29,079 nt of DNA from Proteiniphilum sp. UBA5267 (GTDB taxonomy: Bacteria; Bacteroidota; Bacteroidia; Bacteroidales; Dysgonomonadaceae), in NCBI GenBank assembly GCA_002411515.1, contig DHTF01000090.1:1-29079 (forward strand), written 5' to 3'. The notes under the pieces are model-generated. The model had not been told where the DNA came from. It saw nothing but the letters and a program-made list of their open reading frames with translations, and ran no database searches. The position numbers and the translations under genes are program-made. Below, one piece after another: positions 24,549 through 29,079 of this stretch (position 1 is its first letter; each line of letters begins with the position of its first letter).

Positions 24549-26033
24549 CTATTGTATTTCCTGATTTGTACGAAAATCATAAAATGTTTTTCTGGTCAGA
24601 TCGGCCAGAGACAACTGATAATTTATATAGGCCCTCAGGTGAGATGTATAGGCATTGTTCAGGCGGTTTCTCTCCAGCGCTAAACTCTGACTGTCAATGT
24701 CGCCATCTGAAAAACGTTTTAGTGTGATTTCGAAGCTTTTTTCAGCGACCAAAACATTTTTTTCCAATACCTGTAATCGTTTCAAGTTACTGTTAATGCT
24801 TGCAATAAGGTTTTTTACTTCGGTTTCTATTTCACGTTTTACCTCTTCCTTTCTGTAACTATATTGCTTTAATCTCGACTCGGAAGCCCTGACCAGTGCT
24901 CTGTTCTCACCCCAGTCGAGTATGGGAATAGTAACGGTCAATCCCACACCATAATTGGCGTTTCTGTCGATCAGATTATTGTAGGAGTTTTTTAATGAAT
25001 TGAGAAGTCCCACACCAGACTGTTGATTTATCCCTGCTTTTTCAAAATAAGCATCGATTCTTCCCTGTATCATTCCGTCTGCCTTTTGCTGTTTTATACT
25101 CAGTTTTTGCAGTTCAATCTGTATCTCCTGCTCCCTTACTTCCAGCCTGTTTTTCAACGCTAACTCAACTGCTTTCTCCGGGTCTATTAGCACAATTTCA
25201 TATTTGAACTCGCTGTTTAATGCAATGCTGTCATTCAGGTTCAGCCCCAAAAGTTCCTTAAATGAATTTTTTGCTGAGGTTTCATTTAACAGTGCAATGT
25301 CGTGGTTGTTTTGTGCCTCAGCCAGATCCACTTCCATCTGTAAGGCATCCACTTCGCGTATGAGTCCTGCGGCATATTTGTTCTGTGAAATTTCAGATGC
25401 TTCCATCTGCCTTTCCAGGTCGAGCAATGCAATCTCAGAGCTTTTTTGCAACGATAGCAGGTTGTAATAGGAGCTGCTTACCTGGTACACAAGGTTCAGT
25501 TCTTCTCTTTTAAACTGTTTGCTGGAACGTTCATAGTCCAGTTCTGCCCTTTTCAGTGAGGATCTTATGCTGTTATATGCATAAAAAGAGCTAAGTGGCT
25601 GATTAAAACCAATGCGTGATCTTAAACGGGAAGAACGGAAATTATTCTCAAGATTTTCACCACTTGACAATGAGTTTTGAATAAAAATATTTCCGTCGGT
25701 TGGTAACGGCTGATTGATGGTGAGTGTACTGGCATAGCCCAGTTCTTTTATGGGATAATAAAATGTGATGCCGGTTGTGTCTTTCCAGCTTTCTATCGTT
25801 TCTGTAAATTGAGGTGAGGAGATTGTCATATCTATGTGTGTCTTCAACCTGCTGGTTGCCGATTTCATATTGAATTCGGCTATTTTGAGATTTTCAGCCA
25901 AGTTCAACATGGTAAAGCTTTTGCTTTTGGCAATTTCAATACTTTCTTCCAGTGTGAGAGAGTGCGTCGATTGGCTATGCAATAAAACAAAGTATGGGAA
26001 TAAGAGTACGATGGTGAAAAGTAGTTTTCTCAT
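24549..26033 (-). CDS. TolC-like outer membrane efflux protein
   Basis: This 494-aa protein has a signal peptide (LLFTIVLLFPYFVLLHS, cleavage near HSQS). Two repeats of long coiled-coil helices follow the typical outer membrane efflux protein (OEP) start LTLEESIEIAKSKS (26-39). The second half contains the GVGLTVTIPILDWGENRALVRASESRLK block characteristic of the family's second repeat. It would form the trimeric channel and periplasmic tunnel that completes the efflux system of the three upstream genes. It is the last gene of the operon, 59 bp after the ATPase gene. Length is normal. The exported substrate is unknown. Confidence 0.9.
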   Translation of the reverse strand: MRKLLFTIVLLFPYFVLLHSQSTHSLTLEESIEIAKSKSFTMLNLAENLKIAEFNMKSATSRLKTHIDMTISSPQFTETIESWKDTTGITFYYPIKELGYASTLTINQPLPTDGNIFIQNSLSSGENLENNFRSSRLRSRIGFNQPLSSFYAYNSIRSSLKRAELDYERSSKQFKREELNLVYQVSSSYYNLLSLQKSSEIALLDLERQMEASEISQNKYAAGLIREVDALQMEVDLAEAQNNHDIALLNETSAKNSFKELLGLNLNDSIALNSEFKYEIVLIDPEKAVELALKNRLEVREQEIQIELQKLSIKQQKADGMIQGRIDAYFEKAGINQQSGVGLLNSLKNSYNNLIDRNANYGVGLTVTIPILDWGENRALVRASESRLKQYSYRKEEVKREIETEVKNLIASINSNLKRLQVLEKNVLVAEKSFEITLKRFSDGDIDSQSLALERNRLNNAYTSHLRAYINYQLSLADLTRKTFYDFRTNQEIQ

Positions 26034-26092
26034 ATCAATAGTGTGTTATTGTTGCTATATGAAGGAGAATATTGTTGTTTTGGGGTGGAGAA

Positions 26093-26791
26093 TTAAAAAA
26101 TAATTGTTTTGTCGGAATTTATTTTGTCTGAATGAATCATTCCATCTTTCAGGTAAATGTTCCGATGCGCATAATTGGCTATTTCCTGCTCGTGAGTGAT
26201 TAGAATAATTGTATTTCCCTCGGTGTGCAGTTCCTCGAATAACCGCATAATTTCTACCCCTGTTTTTGAATCGAGTGCGCCAGTAGGCTCATCGGCCAGC
26301 AAAATGCCTGGGTTCGTTACCAATGCCCGTGCAATGGCCACACGTTGTCTTTGCCCACCGCTGAGTTCAGCAGGTTTATGATTCACACGATCCGACAGCC
26401 CAACCCTGTTCAGCGCTCGCAGTGCTTTTTCTTTGCGTTCTGTACTGGGTGTTCCGGCGTAAACCAGGGGGAGTTCTACGTTTTGAATGGCGTTCAATCG
26501 GGGTAATAGGTTGAAATTCTGAAATATAAAACCAATCTCCTTGTTTCGCATGATTGACAAGGCATCATCGTCCAACGTGCTCACATCCATTTCGTTAAAA
26601 TAATAATGGCCGCTCGAAACAGTGTCGAGACAACCCAGGATATTCATTAACGTGGATTTACCGGAACCCGACGGTCCCATAATGGCCACATATTCGTTCT
26701 TTTCAATGTTGAGATTTATGCCGTGAATAACAGGTATTTCGACATCACCTAGCAGGTAATTCTTTTTTAATTCTTTTATTTCAATCAACAT
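26093..26791 (-). CDS. ABC transporter ATP-binding protein, MacB/LolD type
   Basis: This 232-aa ATPase has all the ABC motifs: Walker [10 protein letters not shown] (39-47), Q-loop IFQNFN, signature [14 protein letters not shown] (about 142-155), Walker [13 protein letters not shown] and the switch histidine in LITHEQ. It has MacB/LolD-family features ([29 protein letters not shown]). It is a separate polypeptide, unlike E. coli MacB in which this domain is fused to the permease. It lies 15 bp after the permease gene, and energises that protein at the inner membrane for mechanotransmission-type export rather than classical import. Confidence 0.95.
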   Translation of the reverse strand: MLIEIKELKKNYLLGDVEIPVIHGINLNIEKNEYVAIMGPSGSGKSTLMNILGCLDTVSSGHYYFNEMDVSTLDDDALSIMRNKEIGFIFQNFNLLPRLNAIQNVELPLVYAGTPSTERKEKALRALNRVGLSDRVNHKPAELSGGQRQRVAIARALVTNPGILLADEPTGALDSKTGVEIMRLFEELHTEGNTIILITHEQEIANYAHRNIYLKDGMIHSDKINSDKTIIF

Positions 26792-26806
26792 CTTTCTGAC
26801 TTGTTT

Positions 26807-28045
26807 TTATTCGTACCGAATGGAATCGACCGGTTTTAAATTGGCAGCGTTCTTCGCTGGTAAATAGCCGAAACTTACTCCCACAATTACCGAAAAAGAG
26901 AAAGCCAAAAAGACGGAGTAAGGCTTTATGAAAGTGTTTATATCGGTAAACAGCGTAACAATGAGTGACAGCACAATACCAGTCAGGACACCGATGATAC
27001 CGCCCGTAATGCTTATTACCACCGATTCGGTGACAAACTGGCTCATTATATCTATTTTCCGTGCCCCGACCGACCGTCGGATACCGATTTCGCGTGTACG
27101 TTCCATGACGGTTGCCAACATGATATTCATAATTCCGATACCGCCCACCAGCAGTGATATGGCTGCAATGGCACCCAACAGAAAATTGTAGATTTGTCGT
27201 TCTTTCTCTTCCTGTTTCAGTAATTCGAAAGGAATCACAATGCTGTAGTCGTCGTTATTGAAATGATGGCGGCGCAGGATTTCATGAATGATTTTGGATG
27301 CTTCAACCAGTTTATCAGAGTTTTTTAGTTGTACGGTTATTTGCTGAATTTCGCTGGAAAGTTGATTTTCACGTGTGAACCGGTTCAGAAATAACGAGAG
27401 AGGCACGAAGACATCCGTATTCAGATCCCTGGCTGCCAATTCGCCCACGGTCTCCGTAAAAAGGCTTTTCGATTCCAGCACGCCGATCACCTCTAACCAT
27501 TGATCGTCTATTTTTACCAATTTTCCTATTGGATCTTCCCCTTTAAAAAAACTGGCCGCCACACCGGCACCGAGTACACAGACCTTCAGGCGTTCGTTGT
27601 AATGTTTGTCGTTGATGAAGTAACCTTTTTGTACTTTATAGTTCATCATTGACTGAAAGGCGGGGGAGATGCCGACAATGGTGGATTTTACCGATTTGTC
27701 ATTGTATCTCACATCCGTATTTTTTTCAGCCTGTGAGGCAATTCTTTCCACTCCGGGTACAATTTCACTGATCACCTGGGCATCCTGAATGGAAAGTCCC
27801 TGTGAGAACTTGGCCCTCACTTCCTCCAACTCTTCATCGGAGAGTGTTTTTTCGCGGACGATGATGTTGTTTACACCCAGATCCTGGTATTTGGCGATGG
27901 CTTCGCGCTTCGCACCTTCTCCGATCGATAACATCGTGATCACGGATGCCACGCCGAAGATGATTCCCAGCATAGTAAGGAAAGAACGAAACTTATGGTC
28001 TGTCAGTCCTTGAAGCGCCAAGCGAACATTTTCTCCGTACTGCAT
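26807..28045 (-). CDS. MacB-like ABC transporter permease
   Basis: This 412-aa protein begins with a short cytoplasmic part, then a first transmembrane helix (SFLTMLGIIFGVASVITMLSI, about 20-40). A large periplasmic MacB_PCD domain (about 45-285) follows, then three C-terminal helices of the FtsX domain (FLLGAIAAISLLVGGIGIMN, then ERTREIGIRRSVGARKIDI and two more helices). It ends in PVDSIRYE, the usual MacB ending. It works with the ATPase downstream (15-bp gap) and the adaptor upstream (8-bp gap). Known MacB-type systems export peptides, lipopeptides, toxins or haem precursors from the periplasm. The substrate here is not evident. Confidence 0.94.
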   Translation of the reverse strand: MQYGENVRLALQGLTDHKFRSFLTMLGIIFGVASVITMLSIGEGAKREAIAKYQDLGVNNIIVREKTLSDEELEEVRAKFSQGLSIQDAQVISEIVPGVERIASQAEKNTDVRYNDKSVKSTIVGISPAFQSMMNYKVQKGYFINDKHYNERLKVCVLGAGVAASFFKGEDPIGKLVKIDDQWLEVIGVLESKSLFTETVGELAARDLNTDVFVPLSLFLNRFTRENQLSSEIQQITVQLKNSDKLVEASKIIHEILRRHHFNNDDYSIVIPFELLKQEEKERQIYNFLLGAIAAISLLVGGIGIMNIMLATVMERTREIGIRRSVGARKIDIMSQFVTESVVISITGGIIGVLTGIVLSLIVTLFTDINTFIKPYSVFLAFSFSVIVGVSFGYLPAKNAANLKPVDSIRYE

Positions 28046-28053
28046 AATTTATT

Positions 28054-29055
28054 CTATAAAAATTCACAACTAACTGTCATCCCGGGCTTCAATCGTTCGT
28101 CGGACTTTAAGATCTTTACTTCCACATCGAACACTTTCTGCCGGGACTTCTGGTCTTTCAACCTGCAAAGTTTCCCTATATAGATTACTTCTCCATTAAA
28201 AACAATTTTAGGCATGGCATCCAACCTCACCGCAACTTTCTGATTGAGTGAAATTTTAAGAAAGTCGGTTTCATTTACCTGCGTATTCACTTTCATAAAT
28301 TCCAGTTCGGGGACGATGGCCAGGCTATTACCGGCATATATGTTGTCGCCGATCTTGTAAATGTTTCTGTTGGAATTTTGAGAGTTTGTCGCAATCTGAA
28401 ATACCCCCGATACAGGTGCGCGTAGGGTAAGCAAGGGAATCAGTTTTTTTGCATTTTCAATCTCTTTTTTTATTTGTTCTACTCTGATTTCCTGTATGAT
28501 CAACTCGCTGGAGTTGATGGTTTTGTTCAGTTCGTAGATTCTTTTCTCTTTTTCGAGATTGATGACTGCCTGTTCATATTCGAGTTGTTTAATTTGCCGC
28601 AGTCGTTCCGATTCGAACCGGGAGGCTTCCAATTCAATTTTCTTCAAATCGAATGTGGCGGTTTCGTTTTTTATCCTCGATTCCCTCTCTTGTTTTTTAT
28701 TATCTTGCTCTACATACAATTTCTCCAGTGCAGCCAATTGCGTCTCCAGGTTACTTTCGCTTTCCAAAATATATTTGTTGATATCGGCAGGATCGAGTTG
28801 TGCGATGGAGTCGCCTTTTTTTACAATTTCACCGTGGTCCAACAGCCCTATAATTTTCATCTGGTACCATTGTCTCCCGTAGCGGTTGATCACCACCGAG
28901 CGGGAATTTACTGCAGCCAGTTCCCCGGTTTCCACAATTACGCTGCCGTCGGAAGTTTTTCTTCCACCCTCCGGTTCCGAACTTTTTTTGCATGAAAAAA
29001 GAAGAGTTATGGCAAGGAACGCAAGAAACAGACTGTTCAATCGGGATCTTTTCAT
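28054..29055 (-). CDS. HlyD/MacA-type efflux adaptor, probable lipoprotein
   Basis: This 333-aa protein has a lipobox cysteine at residue 22 (LLFSC-KK). The lysines after the cysteine fit retention at the inner membrane or periplasm rather than surface export. Residues about 38-95 are the first half of the lipoyl/barrel-sandwich domain (EIVKKGDSIAQLD). About 95-210 is a long helical hairpin rich in Glu, Lys and Leu, and the second lipoyl half follows (LLTLRAPVSGVFQIA). A beta-barrel comes next (VNTQVNETDFLKI, VRLDAMPKIVFNGEVIYIG) and it ends LKPGMTVSCEFL. It bridges the MacB-like permease and the TolC-like channel. It is the first visible gene of the operon; only 24 bases precede it, so the promoter and possible earlier genes are outside the window. 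Confidence 0.9.
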   Translation of the reverse strand: MKRSRLNSLFLAFLAITLLFSCKKSSEPEGGRKTSDGSVIVETGELAAVNSRSVVINRYGRQWYQMKIIGLLDHGEIVKKGDSIAQLDPADINKYILESESNLETQLAALEKLYVEQDNKKQERESRIKNETATFDLKKIELEASRFESERLRQIKQLEYEQAVINLEKEKRIYELNKTINSSELIIQEIRVEQIKKEIENAKKLIPLLTLRAPVSGVFQIATNSQNSNRNIYKIGDNIYAGNSLAIVPELEFMKVNTQVNETDFLKISLNQKVAVRLDAMPKIVFNGEVIYIGKLCRLKDQKSRQKVFDVEVKILKSDERLKPGMTVSCEFL

Positions 29056-29079
29056 TATATCTCTGCGTTTTCGGTTTTC

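Overview
The window looks like chromosomal DNA of a Bacteroidetes bacterium, most likely order Bacteroidales and perhaps close to Dysgonomonadaceae (the family guess is inference). The grounds are a SusC/SusD pair, surface lipoproteins with an acidic stretch after the lipobox cysteine, Bacteroidetes-type promoters (TTTG about 20 bp from TAnnTTTG) before several genes, and YbeY, ValS and fused SpmA-SpmB proteins of Bacteroidetes type. All genes but one lie on the minus strand. I saw no rRNA, tRNA, CRISPR array, insertion sequence or phage gene.

Region A (1-12264) reads as a polysaccharide utilisation locus. In transcription order (right to left) it holds a LacI-type regulator, an L-fucose/D-arabinose isomerase (FucI), a GH172 (DUF2961) glycosidase, a 485-bp gap, SusC, SusD, a surface glycan-binding-like lipoprotein, a strong hairpin, an uncharacterised secreted protein, and the start of a GH116 enzyme cut by the window edge. 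GH172 and GH116 are the two families in which exo-acting D-arabinofuranosidases have been described, and FucI also converts D-arabinose to D-ribulose. The best reading is a D-arabinan or D-arabinose locus, possibly for mycobacterial-type arabinan. Three related 12-bp palindromes before lacI, fucI and susC suggest one LacI regulon.

Region B (12440-15184) is a housekeeping operon: fused SpmA/SpmB membrane protein, YbeY and an endonuclease/exonuclease/phosphatase-family protein, behind a well-formed promoter at 15153-15184. Region C (15191-18807) is a tight three-gene unit of a purple-acid-phosphatase-like enzyme, a Tat-exported Gfo/Idh/MocA oxidoreductase and a BNR/sialidase-like protein. The one plus-strand gene (19031-19780) is a membrane-anchored helix-hairpin-helix protein that converges on valS.

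Region D (19809-24376) holds valS, a 374-bp spacer with an unusual 11-bp-periodic repeat block, and a merR-namZ pair whose second gene is an exo-N-acetylmuramidase of peptidoglycan recycling. Region E (24549-29055) is a four-gene tripartite efflux operon: lipoprotein HlyD-type adaptor, MacB-like permease, separate ATPase and TolC-like outer membrane channel.
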